The position numbers and the translations under genes were made by a program. Of a stretch of 64,000 bases of DNA, positions 37,736 to 45,770 are shown in pieces. Position 1 is the stretch's first letter. Each line of letters opens with the position of its first letter. The stretch spans positions 1 to 64,000 of the forward strand of contig JAFYHG010000010.1 in the NCBI GenBank assembly GCA_017539265.1, given 5' to 3'. The DNA is from Alphaproteobacteria bacterium (GTDB taxonomy: Bacteria > Pseudomonadota > Alphaproteobacteria > CAAHEQ01 > UBA3637). Below the pieces are notes generated by a model. That model worked only from the letters and a program-made list of their open reading frames with translations. It made no database searches and was not told the DNA's origin.

Positions 37736-37762
37736 AAGCACCCCATTTCGGGGTGCTTTTTT
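37736..37762 (+). terminator. ppdK terminator
   Basis: AAGCACCCC-ATTTC-GGGGTGCTT hairpin followed by TTTTTG, 15 bases past the stop. Confidence 0.92.
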
Positions 37763-37805
37763 GTATCTGTCATTCTGAACGAAATGAAATACCTTTATAA
37801 AAGGA

Positions 37806-38555
37806 TTATGTTCTTGCATCCCGTTTTAATTTTTTATGCAAGGTCCCCCGTACGGCCAAACGTTGCTTTTCATCGGGGAACACTTCCTTAATTTCGGGCG
37901 AGGCATACTCGTCCGTCAAATCTTTCAACTTTTGTTTTAACCCATCCCGACTATCCCGTTCTTTTTCTTTTTCCCGATAACTGATATAGGTGTCTAATGC
38001 AAATACATCTTGTTTTAATTCCTGTAAGGCCTGATAATCCGGATCGTCTTTTAATTTTGCCTCATATAAATTGCGCATAGCCTTCATTTGTTTGTCGGAC
38101 ATTACTTTCTTAACGTCTTCGGAATCTAATGCCGTTAACTTATTCCAAACGGGATTTTGAACTTCCAGCGTTTTCTTTTTAGCCTCATACTCTTGGGCAT
38201 AAAATTTGCGACATTTTTTCCATTCTTTAATTGTGAACAGCTTATCAAATTTCTCCTCAAACAAGGTTCGTATGATCTCGTCCCGAGTACCCAAGCTTTG
38301 ATCGTCGTTGAGCTTCCAATATTTCTGCCATCCTTCCTCTTTGGAAAAAATACTATGCTCTGTCCATTCAAAGGAGGTCCCTTCCCAAACCCCAAGGGTC
38401 ATTCTTTCCCGCCCTAATGATGTTAAAGGTTCTTTTTTGCCGAAAATATCGGCTTTTCCATCTAAAAAACTAAAACAAATACTGCCATCTCTCATATAGA
38501 GAGGGGTCGGTAAAAACTTTTGCACCCGTTCTACAAAATTTGGTGTTTTTTCCAT
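37806..38555 (-). CDS. Hypothetical charged protein, 249 aa
   Basis: AAGGAGG lies 6 bases before the ATG at 38555. Soluble and very rich in Lys/Glu/Asp. The N-terminal 100 residues contain aromatic segments (YMRDGSICFSFLDG, VWEGTSFEWTEHS). From about residue 110 it is helical and probably coiled coil (KLKDDPDYQALQELKQDVFAL, REKEKERDSRDGLKQKL). No family recognised. Its own extended -10 promoter groups it with the other accessory genes of the window. Confidence 0.6.
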   Translation of the reverse strand: MEKTPNFVERVQKFLPTPLYMRDGSICFSFLDGKADIFGKKEPLTSLGRERMTLGVWEGTSFEWTEHSIFSKEEGWQKYWKLNDDQSLGTRDEIIRTLFEEKFDKLFTIKEWKKCRKFYAQEYEAKKKTLEVQNPVWNKLTALDSEDVKKVMSDKQMKAMRNLYEAKLKDDPDYQALQELKQDVFALDTYISYREKEKERDSRDGLKQKLKDLTDEYASPEIKEVFPDEKQRLAVRGTLHKKLKRDART

Positions 38556-38592
38556 GAGTAACCTCCTTATTTGAAATCAACCTTATACTATT

Positions 38593-38620
38593 ATTATACC
38601 ACGGGGATGAAATTTGTAAA
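38593..38620 (-). promoter_or_regulatory. Extended -10 promoter for the 249-aa gene
   Basis: Minus strand: TTTACA (38615-38620), 16 bases, TATAAT (38593-38598) preceded by TGG. Confidence 0.7.
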
Positions 38621-38647
38621 GCATTTTTTGATTTTTTAATGAACTGT

Positions 38648-38676
38648 TTGCATTTTTGATGTAAATCTGATATAAT
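38648..38676 (+). promoter_or_regulatory. mutT promoter
   Basis: TTGCAT (38648-38653), 17 bases, TATAAT (38671-38676), then AAAGGAG upstream of the ATG at 38703. Confidence 0.7.
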
Positions 38677-38702
38677 CTGGCTATTGATAAAAGGAGTCTT
38701 AA

Positions 38703-39104
38703 ATGAAAAAAATCGGAATGGCCGTTGTTGTACATAACGGCAAAATTTTAATCGCTCAACGTAAAAAAACAATGAAACAAGGGGGACTTTGGGAATTCCC
38801 CGGCGGAAAGATAGAAGGGAATGAAACTGCTCCTGATTGTATTCGACGCGAATTTATGGAAGAATTGGGAATGTCGGTCCATATCGGCAATTACCTCTGC
38901 GAAATGAATTACACATATGTGGGATTGGATGATTTCCATTTTGATACCTATTGGGCAACTTGTGATAATCCTAATCCCCCGAAATTGGATGCGCATGAAC
39001 AAATTGCATGGGTATCCCAAAGCGAATTGGATAACTATGATTTCTGTCCGGCGGATGTGCCACTCGTTCAAAGATTAAAACAAGAAAATATCATAAATTC
39101 ATAA
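38703..39104 (+). CDS. mutT: Nudix hydrolase, 8-oxo-dGTP diphosphatase (MutT)
   Basis: Removes oxidised dGTP from the nucleotide pool. 133 aa, normal for MutT. The Nudix box GX5EX7REUXEEXGU is complete (GKIEGNETAPDCIRREFMEELGM split over residues 37-59). LIAQRKKTMKQGGLWEFPGG in front of it is the standard MutT strand. Its 3' end overlaps comF by 6 bases, tail to tail. Confidence 0.9.
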   Translation: MKKIGMAVVVHNGKILIAQRKKTMKQGGLWEFPGGKIEGNETAPDCIRREFMEELGMSVHIGNYLCEMNYTYVGLDDFHFDTYWATCDNPNPPKLDAHEQIAWVSQSELDNYDFCPADVPLVQRLKQENIINS

Positions 39105-39821
39105 TCTTATAACACGATATAAAGTTATTACTTTAATGTCTTTTGCGCCCGCTTTCTTAAGGGTTTTTGCGCATTCCTGCAGTGTGGCGCCGGTGGTCAT
39201 TACATCATCGATCAGTAAGATTTTCATACCCCGAACCGCATCAGGGTTAGGCACCCGAAAAGCATTTTTAATATTCTTTTCCCGTGCGCGGCGGTTTTTT
39301 GTTCCTTGACTTTCCGTCATTCGAACCCGTTTTAACAGATTGGAAGAAAAAGGAATTTTTAATTTTTTACCCAATGCTTTCCCCAGCAAACTTGATTGAT
39401 TATACCGCCGTTTTAAAAATCGTGTCCAGTGTAGGGGTACCGGAATAATGACATCAACATCTTGAAAAATAACGCTTTCCGCCTGTAATAAGAACTTAAT
39501 CAGGATGGGTGTCAAATCCGTCCTATCCCCATGTTTGTAGGCCAAAATCAACTGTTTGGAAAAATCATCATATTCCAGGACACTGCGCGCCATGGAATAG
39601 GCAGGGACTTTTTTCATACAGGCCCCGCAAATCAGGTCGTTTAATCCCTTATACTCAAAGGGTCTGCCGCAAATTTGACAACATGGATTTGTAATAAAAT
39701 TCAATTGCTTATAACATTCCGGACACAAACAATGTGCTTCTTCCACCTGTGCCTTACAAATCGGGCACCTCGGCGGATACAGAAAATTCACAATCCATAA
39801 ACATAAATGCTTAAAAAACAT
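39099..39821 (-). CDS. comF: ComF-family phosphoribosyltransferase-like protein
   Basis: 240 aa. The N-terminus carries a zinc-finger-like set of Cys pairs (CPICKAQ, CLCPECY, CCQICGRP, CGACMKK). The C-terminal PRTase fold has ILLIDDVMTTGATLQE, the PRPP-binding loop, and DVIIPVPLHWTRFLKRRYNQS. Homologues in naturally competent bacteria help bring single-stranded DNA into the cytosol, so with dprA at the right end this hints at transformation ability, which is inference. Confidence 0.9.
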   Translation of the reverse strand: MFFKHLCLWIVNFLYPPRCPICKAQVEEAHCLCPECYKQLNFITNPCCQICGRPFEYKGLNDLICGACMKKVPAYSMARSVLEYDDFSKQLILAYKHGDRTDLTPILIKFLLQAESVIFQDVDVIIPVPLHWTRFLKRRYNQSSLLGKALGKKLKIPFSSNLLKRVRMTESQGTKNRRAREKNIKNAFRVPNPDAVRGMKILLIDDVMTTGATLQECAKTLKKAGAKDIKVITLYRVIRL

Positions 39822-39850
39822 CTTGAAAAATCCTTCAAAAAGAAGTATAT

Positions 39851-40633
39851 ATGAAAAAGATAAACCAAGGCAAGAAAAAAATGAGTGATTTTACGTTAAA
39901 ACGTCCCGACAAATGGGATTTAGCCTATACTTTTGATAAAGGAAACAATAACTTATGCGTTCTTTACCTGCATGGGTGGCTTGCCAATCGGCACCGGCAA
40001 AAAGGTCTCACGGCGCGGGATGTGGCGTTGGAAAACGGATGCTCATACCTGTCGCTGGACTACACGGCGCATGGAGAATCTGGTGGAAAACCAACCGATT
40101 TTACCATCGGGCAGGGGATAGAAGATACCCTTGAAGTCATTAAGCAAACAATACCTGATATCCCATTGATTATTATTGGAAATTCTGTTGGTGGCTGGAT
40201 AGGGCTTTGGTTGGCAGAACACCTGAAACAAACGGTTGGTTTTATTGGCTTGGCGCCGGCACCTGATATTACGGGGTGGGTGTGGGATAAAATGCTGCCC
40301 GATTATGCAAAGGTCGAAATTGAAAAAGGGAATATCCTGGGTCCCAGTGAGGCAACGTATGGATTTTGCTTTACAAAACAATTATTTGAAGATGGTAAAA
40401 AGCACTTTATGTTGGATCGTTCCATTGATTTTGCGGGACCAGTTCGAATTCTGTGGGGTGATCAAGACGATCGTATTGAAAAATCAAGGATAAATACCAT
40501 AAAGGATAGGTTGATTTCTGAAGATGTCATTATTAATATAATTAAAGGTGCCAATCATCATCTTTCGTCAGAACGGGATTTGAAAATTTTGGCCGATGTT
40601 TTAAAAACGATGATCAGAGATGTTCAAAAATGA
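39851..40633 (+). CDS. Alpha/beta hydrolase
   Basis: 260 aa from the ATG at 39851; a second start at MSDFTLKRPDKW (39881), with AAGGCAAG before it, is at least as likely. LYLHGWLANRH is the oxyanion region, GNSVGG the nucleophile elbow with Ser, LWGDQDDRI supplies the acid, and GANHHLS the His. Substrate unknown; esterase or thioesterase activity is typical. Its TGA overlaps the TspO ATG by 4 bases, so the two are translationally coupled. Confidence 0.82.
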   Translation: MKKINQGKKKMSDFTLKRPDKWDLAYTFDKGNNNLCVLYLHGWLANRHRQKGLTARDVALENGCSYLSLDYTAHGESGGKPTDFTIGQGIEDTLEVIKQTIPDIPLIIIGNSVGGWIGLWLAEHLKQTVGFIGLAPAPDITGWVWDKMLPDYAKVEIEKGNILGPSEATYGFCFTKQLFEDGKKHFMLDRSIDFAGPVRILWGDQDDRIEKSRINTIKDRLISEDVIINIIKGANHHLSSERDLKILADVLKTMIRDVQK

Positions 40634-41154
40634 AACACAAAGTAATTACTGCTACCCCGCAAAAAGGGGTTTCCGTATCCACAAAGGCATTACGTTTGGG
40701 ATTTTTGCTGCTTTTAACCTTTACGGTCGGTTATATCGGTGGAACTTTTGTAACAGATGAGGCCATGGTGTGGTATAACACCTTGATCTTATCTTCCTTA
40801 AATCCGCCGGCGGCTTGGTTTGGAATTGCCTGGGGAATTTTGTATGTGTGTATGTCTGTTGCCGCTTGGATTGTGTGGGGGAGGGTAAGCCCGCGTTCCT
40901 TTGCCCTATTGGTAGCGTTTAACCTGTTGTGGCCGTTTTTATTCTTTTATTTGAAAAGCCCGATTTTATCCCTGTTAGATACGGCGATTATGATTATATT
41001 GACAACAATAACCATTTGCAAATTTTGGGAAATTTCAAAAGTTTCCGGTGGGTTGATGGTACCGGTATTATTATGGACGTTATTTGCATTTTACCTGAAT
41101 ACCATTACGGTTTTATATAATACCGAAGTCGGTATTTGGTTTGGAATAATTTAA
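40630..41154 (+). CDS. tspO: TspO/MBR family membrane protein
   Basis: 174 aa with five membrane helices, the TspO layout. Family marks: WYNTLILSSLNPPAAWFGIAW (the Y..L..P..PP motif), ILYVCMSVAAWIVW, FNLLWPFLFF, and WTLFAFYLNTITVLYN. TspO proteins bind tetrapyrroles and cholesterol-like ligands and in alphaproteobacteria affect porphyrin metabolism and stress responses. Coupled to the alpha/beta hydrolase. Confidence 0.85.
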   Translation: MKHKVITATPQKGVSVSTKALRLGFLLLLTFTVGYIGGTFVTDEAMVWYNTLILSSLNPPAAWFGIAWGILYVCMSVAAWIVWGRVSPRSFALLVAFNLLWPFLFFYLKSPILSLLDTAIMIILTTITICKFWEISKVSGGLMVPVLLWTLFAFYLNTITVLYNTEVGIWFGII

Positions 41155-41178
41155 TTAAATCAGATGGATAAATTTTTC

Positions 41179-41207
41179 TTGAAAATAGGGGCTTTTTGTG
41201 GTAAAAT
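41179..41207 (+). promoter_or_regulatory. Promoter for the 71-aa gene
   Basis: TTGAAA (41179-41184), 17 bases, TAAAAT (41202-41207), followed by AAGGAGG before the ATG. Confidence 0.55.
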
Positions 41208-41231
41208 AAGCCTGCTGATAAGGAGGTTAAA

Positions 41232-41447
41232 ATGACAAATGAAAACCAAAATAAATCCGTAATTGACCACCCCCGCTTTTCGGACTGGGTGAGAGATTTT
41301 AATCCCCATGATCCTAAATTTATACAGGAAGCAAAAAAAAGAAACGAAGAATCGGAAGCCCGTTTTGCTAAATTAGAAGAGAGGGCTAAAATGATTGAGC
41401 GGGAAATAAACTGGGGTATTCCTGTTGAGGGTAGAATAAGGGAATAG
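41232..41447 (+). CDS. Small hypothetical protein, 71 aa
   Basis: A perfect AAGGAGG lies 5 bases before the ATG. Hydrophilic. N-terminal Trp/Pro segment (HPRFSDWVRDFNPHDPKF) followed by a charged helix (AKKRNEESEARFAKLEERAKM). No family recognised. Promoter and ribosome binding site make it likely to be real. Confidence 0.55.
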   Translation: MTNENQNKSVIDHPRFSDWVRDFNPHDPKFIQEAKKRNEESEARFAKLEERAKMIEREINWGIPVEGRIRE

Positions 41448-41472
41448 AAATTAATTCTCAATAGAAAAGATG

Positions 41473-42078
41473 TTATTGACGAGTAATAATATCGTTTTCT
41501 TGGGCTTCTTTCATCCCTTTCCTTACTTTGAAGAAAAAACGGATGAGGAAAAATAAGGATATGAGTGTAAAACAAATACTGCCAGCAACCGTGCCAATGA
41601 ACATAGCCGGCGTCATACCAGAAGGTGAAGGGTAATTTGATTCAGCAAGAACATGTTTTGCATATTTTTCTGCCAAATCTCCGATAATTAAACTAAATAG
41701 AAAAGTAAGAATTACTTTTTTGAAACCGGATAGGAGAAGAGGGTTTTCTTTGAAAAGATAAGTATTAAGTTCAAGAACTCTTTTTGTTTCTTCAGCAGGT
41801 TGATTATGTTTTTCGGCGTAATAGCAAATTCTTCTTTTACTTTTAATGTTCATAGAGACCAATCTTTTTTTATCTTTATAAGAAAGTTTTATATACTTTC
41901 TACTTAATTTATCATACAAGTGGAAAAATAAGAAAAGTATAAAAATAAAGATACCAACCCCAATTAGAGCCAAAAGTTGTTCATATGTTATCACGAAACC
42001 TATAAATATAAGCAATATTATAAACATGCCCCAAACGGTATATAAAATTATTTTTTCTTTCAGATTTAACTCAAACAT
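41473..42078 (-). CDS. Hypothetical four-helix membrane protein, 201 aa
   Basis: Hydrophobic helices at about 9-30, 33-52, 118-137 and 157-185, with a basic cytoplasmic loop between helices 2 and 3 (KLSYKDKKRLVSMNIKSKRRI). AT-rich codons compared with nfo next door. Its start codon follows the nfo stop directly, so it sits at the end of the nucA-nfo unit. Function unknown. Confidence 0.6.
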   Translation of the reverse strand: MFELNLKEKIILYTVWGMFIILLIFIGFVITYEQLLALIGVGIFIFILFLFFHLYDKLSRKYIKLSYKDKKRLVSMNIKSKRRICYYAEKHNQPAEETKRVLELNTYLFKENPLLLSGFKKVILTFLFSLIIGDLAEKYAKHVLAESNYPSPSGMTPAMFIGTVAGSICFTLISLFFLIRFFFKVRKGMKEAQENDIITRQ

Positions 42079-42906
42079 CTAGGCTTCGCTTAACGTTTTT
42101 ATTTCATCGGCGTATTCTGAAAGAGTGTCGTGAGGTGTTTCAAGGCAAAAAGGAAGATTCGTCAAAGCCGGATGGCGTGTTAGGCGTGCCAGGGCAGGGA
42201 GACCGATTTCCCCTTTGCCGATGGGGGCATGGCGATCTTTATGGCTGCCGAACGGCATAAGGCTATCGTTTAGGTGAACGGCCTTTAGGCGGTCTAAACC
42301 GATGATTTTATCAAATTCTGCCACGACGCCGTCCAAATTATTCACGATATCATAACCGGCGGCAAATACGTGGCAGGTATCTAAACAAACACCGAGTTTG
42401 TCGCGATAATTGACTTGATCCATGATAGTGCGGAGTTCCCCAAAAGTGGCACCGATTTCGCTCCCTTTACCGGACATGGTTTCCAACAAGACCCAATTTT
42501 CCTGATTGGGGGTTAGAATTTTATTCAAAATTTCTGTAATTAAATCAATACCTTTTTCTATGCCTTGGCCGACATGACTACCGGGGTGAAAATTATAAAG
42601 GGCGTTGGGTAGATGTTTTAAACGCGCAAAATCATCCCGAAAAACCATTTCGGCAAACTCGCGCGTTTTAGGATCCGCTGCAGCGGGGTTTAAAGTGTAG
42701 GGTGCATGTGCGATAATCGGAGCGAAATGATTTGTTTCCATATACTTATTTAAATCGGAAATATCATTTAAATCCAAATCTTTGGCCTGACCGCCGCGGG
42801 GATTTCTGGTAAAAAATTGAAAAGTATTCCCATCAATTTTGGTGGTGTCCAACCCCATGTTTAAAAAGCCCTTAGCGGTGGATAAATGGCACCCGATGTT
42901 TAGCAT
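42079..42906 (-). CDS. nfo: Endonuclease IV (AP endonuclease)
   Basis: Cuts 5' of abasic sites in base-excision repair. I start at the ATG at 42906 (MLNIGCHLS), with AAGGG 9 bases upstream; an ATG two codons earlier is too close to that site. 275 aa. Zinc-site motifs: FFTRNPRGG, IIAHAPYTLN, LYNFHPGSHVGQG, LLETMSGKGSEIG, GVCLDTCHVFAAGYD, VHLNDSLMPFGSHKDRHAPIGKG. Start overlaps the stop of the endonuclease I gene by 7 bases. Confidence 0.95.
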   Translation of the reverse strand: MLNIGCHLSTAKGFLNMGLDTTKIDGNTFQFFTRNPRGGQAKDLDLNDISDLNKYMETNHFAPIIAHAPYTLNPAAADPKTREFAEMVFRDDFARLKHLPNALYNFHPGSHVGQGIEKGIDLITEILNKILTPNQENWVLLETMSGKGSEIGATFGELRTIMDQVNYRDKLGVCLDTCHVFAAGYDIVNNLDGVVAEFDKIIGLDRLKAVHLNDSLMPFGSHKDRHAPIGKGEIGLPALARLTRHPALTNLPFCLETPHDTLSEYADEIKTLSEA

Positions 42907-43673
42907 GGCCATAATCCCTTGGCTTGACACTTATCTTTAAGAACTTTATTTGTATTCTTTTGAATTTGCTGAATACGGCAGGCACGTTCACATTCCCAAT
43001 CTTGAAGAGGGTAGGTCTTATCCCATGCCTGCATGAGTTTTCGTTGAGCGTCACTCATCCGGTAGCGACGATAGGCACCTTCAAAATAAAGGTAAGTGCG
43101 GGCAATGATACCGCGGGCAGATTCGGGAGGCTCGGCTTTTCTATCCTGTATCTTCATTAAACAAGAGCCAAAGGAACTTGGTGTATCACTTTGAAATTGC
43201 GTAAAATTATAGTTTTGACGTAGTGCATTAACCGAGCCGATGGCCGGATACAGATTATACATATCCGCCTGCATCAGGCGATAATCACGACTGGCGAGTT
43301 CGGCACATTTGCGACCCTTAAAAGGTTTTCCTTTTTTATCGACACAACTTGGGTGGCCGTCGCGCCATTCTGCAAATGTACGGCCAAAGTTTTCGGCGGG
43401 GACAACGTGTTCCCACTCTATTTTTTTAGAACGGTAACGGGGAGAAGTAAAGCCGGCTGGCAGCTTAATAGACTTATCGGCATTAAATTCGGCACCGCAA
43501 TAAATGGTGGTGCGATGATCATGGTAAATATCGCGTTCCAGATATTTTTTGGCTTGTGTAAAAGAATCGTTGGTGGTATTGCCACTATCGGCCATAAGGG
43601 CAGGGGATATCAGTAGAATGGCTATTATCAATAAAATTAGGCAGATTAGAATTATTTTTTTTCTTTTTGTCAT
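42900..43673 (-). CDS. Secreted endonuclease I family nuclease
   Basis: EndA/NucM type DNA (or RNA) nuclease exported across the inner membrane. 257 aa. A hydrophobic leader at about 6-27 (KIILICLILLIIAILLISPALMA) fits a signal peptide. IEWEHVVPAENFGRTFAEWR holds the catalytic His and the magnesium ligands; LMQADMYNLYPAIGSVNALRQNY carries the second conserved block (the Asn-rich ligand motif). Eight Cys, likely disulfides. Coupled to nfo. Roles in family: nutrient DNA breakdown or defence. Confidence 0.9.
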   Translation of the reverse strand: MTKRKKIILICLILLIIAILLISPALMADSGNTTNDSFTQAKKYLERDIYHDHRTTIYCGAEFNADKSIKLPAGFTSPRYRSKKIEWEHVVPAENFGRTFAEWRDGHPSCVDKKGKPFKGRKCAELASRDYRLMQADMYNLYPAIGSVNALRQNYNFTQFQSDTPSSFGSCLMKIQDRKAEPPESARGIIARTYLYFEGAYRRYRMSDAQRKLMQAWDKTYPLQDWECERACRIQQIQKNTNKVLKDKCQAKGLWPC

Positions 43674-43746
43674 GAAGTGACTATATCAGATATTATTCTA
43701 TTTTTAAAGAAAAAAATAAAAAAATGTGCAAAAATAAAAAAAAGAC

Positions 43747-43775
43747 TTGCATTTGAAATAAAAATCGTGTAAAAA
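43747..43775 (+). promoter_or_regulatory. tRNA-Val promoter
   Basis: TTGCAT (43747-43752), 17 bases, TAAAAA (43770-43775), 20 bases before the mature 5' end. Confidence 0.5.
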
Positions 43776-43794
43776 TATTCCTGCCTTTAGAGTA

Positions 43795-43871
43795 GGGTGT
43801 GTAGCTCAGGTGGTTAGAGCGTTACGTTGACATCGTAAAGGTCGCAAGTTCGAGTCTTGCCACACCCACCA
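43795..43871 (+). tRNA. tRNA-Val (anticodon GAC), CCA encoded
   Basis: 77 bases. Acceptor GGGTGTG/CACACCC, D stem GCTC/GAGC, anticodon stem TTACG/CGTAA with loop TTGACAT, T stem GCAAG/CTTGC with TTCGAGT, then ACCA. All stems pair fully. GAC reads GUC and GUU codons for valine. Confidence 0.97.
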
Positions 43872-43883
43872 GTTTTTAACGAT

Positions 43884-43907
43884 ACCTTGCCATGCAAGGT
43901 TTTTTTA
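43884..43907 (+). terminator. Terminator after tRNA-Val
   Basis: ACCTTG-CCATG-CAAGGT hairpin followed by seven T. Confidence 0.88.
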
Positions 43908-43968
43908 ATACAATTTAGGTTCTCCATTTTAGGGTAAAGGATTTGGTGATCTAAAAAAAGGGATTAAT

Positions 43969-45153
43969 ATGAGCGCCGCATCCATTCAAAGAAACATCAA
44001 ACTTTTTAAAATAGATGCCTTTTTTGGGGGATCGTGGCCGCTTTGTGCATTGGCAGTTGTGTATTTTGAACAAATTACCCATTCCTATGCCTTGGCGATG
44101 CTGGTATGGTCTATTTCCAGCCTGACACAAACGTTTACGGAAGTGCCGACCGGTATTTTTTCGGATAAAATAGGGCGTAGAAAAACGATAATATTGGCGG
44201 CTTATTCGGTCCTAACCGCTATTCTTTTATGGGCTTTGGCTGGAGAATTGGAGTGTGTGTGGTTGTTGTTTATCGGTGCCGTTTTTTGGGGGCTTTGCGA
44301 TTCATTAATATCGGGAACAATGGATGCCTTAATGTATGAAACAATGGAAGAATTAAATCAAAAAGAAAATTTCCCCATTTTTTACGCCCAAACAAATTTT
44401 TGGAATCAATTTGGGTTAGCCGTCAGTACTTTATTCGCGGCAGGGGTTACGTATTTCTTTTCCCTGCAAGTATTGGCTTGGATATCTGTATTGACGATGG
44501 GTGGGCAATTGGTGACCGCTTATTTATTTGTAGAGCCTAAACGTATCACAGAGCAAAGAAAAACAACATCAATAGTCCATTTCTTTATCGCACTCAGACG
44601 GTTGTGGCGCAATAAAAAATTACGCTTTTATGCCGGATTTACATTACTGAATGAATCGGTGGGGGAGGCCTATACCCAGATTGTTGCAGCCTATTTCCAA
44701 ACACTTATTAAAGAATGGTTGATTAATATTATGCGGTTTGTTAAGCAGGTTTCAGGAATGATCGGATTTGCATTCGTGCCCTATGTAAGGCGCTTTGGAA
44801 CGGTTAGGTTATTTTTTACATCAGTTACGATGAATGAGGTTTTAAAGACAATAGGCCTTATCTTAAATAATACTTTTTCACCATTTATAATGTCATTGGT
44901 GAACTTTTTTTGGGGAATTTCCTCAACAGCAAAAACCGATATTTTACAGCAGGAATTTTCACCTAATCAGCGGGCTACAATGCAGTCCATCATTGAGGTT
45001 GCTAAAGGGATTATGGCGGCGATAGTCATGTACTTATTTGGCGTGGTGGCTGATGTTTCGGGCCCCAAGATGGCTATTGTCGCAACGGTTGTGATTAAGA
45101 TTATGCTCCTTTTGGGCTCTTTCGTAATATTAAGAAGAAAGAAAGCCAAATAA
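43969..45153 (+). CDS. MFS transporter, 12 helices
   Basis: 394 aa. Motif A is present in the loop after helix 2 (TGIFSDKIGRRKTI) and QTFTEVPTG precedes it. MDALMYETMEEL in helix 4-5 region is typical of a small branch of putative drug/solute MFS proteins. The second half shows PNQRATMQSIIEVAKGI. Substrate unknown; efflux is most likely for this type. Own transcription unit, 98 bases after the tRNA. Confidence 0.82.
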   Translation: MSAASIQRNIKLFKIDAFFGGSWPLCALAVVYFEQITHSYALAMLVWSISSLTQTFTEVPTGIFSDKIGRRKTIILAAYSVLTAILLWALAGELECVWLLFIGAVFWGLCDSLISGTMDALMYETMEELNQKENFPIFYAQTNFWNQFGLAVSTLFAAGVTYFFSLQVLAWISVLTMGGQLVTAYLFVEPKRITEQRKTTSIVHFFIALRRLWRNKKLRFYAGFTLLNESVGEAYTQIVAAYFQTLIKEWLINIMRFVKQVSGMIGFAFVPYVRRFGTVRLFFTSVTMNEVLKTIGLILNNTFSPFIMSLVNFFWGISSTAKTDILQQEFSPNQRATMQSIIEVAKGIMAAIVMYLFGVVADVSGPKMAIVATVVIKIMLLLGSFVILRRKKAK

Positions 45154-45178
45154 TAATAAGTGCTAGAGCAGGGCGGTT

Positions 45179-45472
45179 TTAACGATCTAAACCGCGATCA
45201 TTCGAATTTGGAACCGGCGGATTTTTGGGTGGGATTTTTTTTGAAGATTGAGCCAACTTCTTTCTAAAACCAACACCTTTGGATTTCTTACCGGCGGAAG
45301 CATCGTCCCGAACTTCGATACCATTCACATAGGTTCTTTCCTGAGTAACAGCATTGGGATCGTAGACTTGAACGGGGCCATCATAAATTTGAACCCCATC
45401 GACATAAGTTCCTTCTTTGACATCGGTCTTATCATCATAGACTTGAGCGGTTTCTTTTGGTTTATCAGCCAT
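45179..45472 (-). CDS. Small repeat protein, 97 aa
   Basis: Start at the ATG at 45472 (MADKPKETAQ) with GGAGGTACGCTC upstream; an earlier in-frame start would include the leader. It contains two 22-residue units, 10-31 and 35-56, sharing QVYD...E.TYV.G...D with a 25-residue period. The tail is basic and proline-rich (KKIPPKNPPVPNSN). No membrane segment. Function unknown. It borders the long AT-rich gap. Confidence 0.6.
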   Translation of the reverse strand: MADKPKETAQVYDDKTDVKEGTYVDGVQIYDGPVQVYDPNAVTQERTYVNGIEVRDDASAGKKSKGVGFRKKLAQSSKKIPPKNPPVPNSNDRGLDR

Positions 45473-45526
45473 GAGCGTACCTCCATATAATTTCATTAAA
45501 AGGGAATTCAAAACCCTTACAGTTTT

Positions 45527-45554
45527 ATTATAACATGGAAAGAAATTGTGTCAA
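45527..45554 (-). promoter_or_regulatory. Consensus extended -10 promoter for the repeat-protein gene
   Basis: Minus strand: TTGACA (45549-45554), 16 bases, TATAAT (45527-45532) preceded by TGT. Both hexamers are exact. The leader is about 50 bases. Confidence 0.8.
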
Positions 45555-45646
45555 GTCGTAAAATCGATTTTTAGGCACGTTGTCGGACAGAATGATGAAT
45601 TTTGAAAATGAGGTCGCTGAAAATCGATCTGAGGTTTGGGCGGATT

Positions 45647-45687
45647 TTATCCACCAGGGCCAAATTTAATCCACAGAGTTATCCACA
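45647..45687 (+). other. Cluster of three DnaA-box-like 9-mers
   Basis: TTATCCACC (45647-45655, 8/9), TAATCCACA (45667-45675, 8/9) and TTATCCACA (45679-45687, 9/9), all in one direction, followed directly by AATTATATTTATATATATG. The consensus is TTATCCACA. Clustering and the flanking A/T-only sequence resemble an origin with an unwinding element, but gene directions on the right argue against it. Confidence 0.45.
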
Positions 45688-45742
45688 ATTATATTTATAT
45701 ATATGAAAATAAAGAGGGAATTATAAAAACACATATATAAAA

Positions 45743-45770
45743 ATGTCGCATAATTTATATTATGTATAGT
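45743..45770 (+). other. Candidate XerCD dif site
   Basis: The core GCATAATTTATATTATGT differs from the E. coli dif core (GCATAATGTATATTATGT) at one of 18 positions. Layout is 11 + 6 + 11: arms 45743-45753 and 45760-45770 around a 6-base centre at 45754-45759. Sequence just outside (ATGTC on the left) is also dif-like. All genes from 45.97 to 53.9 kb and nearly all to 64 kb point toward it. Confidence 0.5.

Noticed and set aside
43795-43968. tRNA-Val as an integration site for a mobile element
   Set aside because: No second copy of the tRNA 3' end and no integrase were seen nearby; the following MFS gene looks ordinary.
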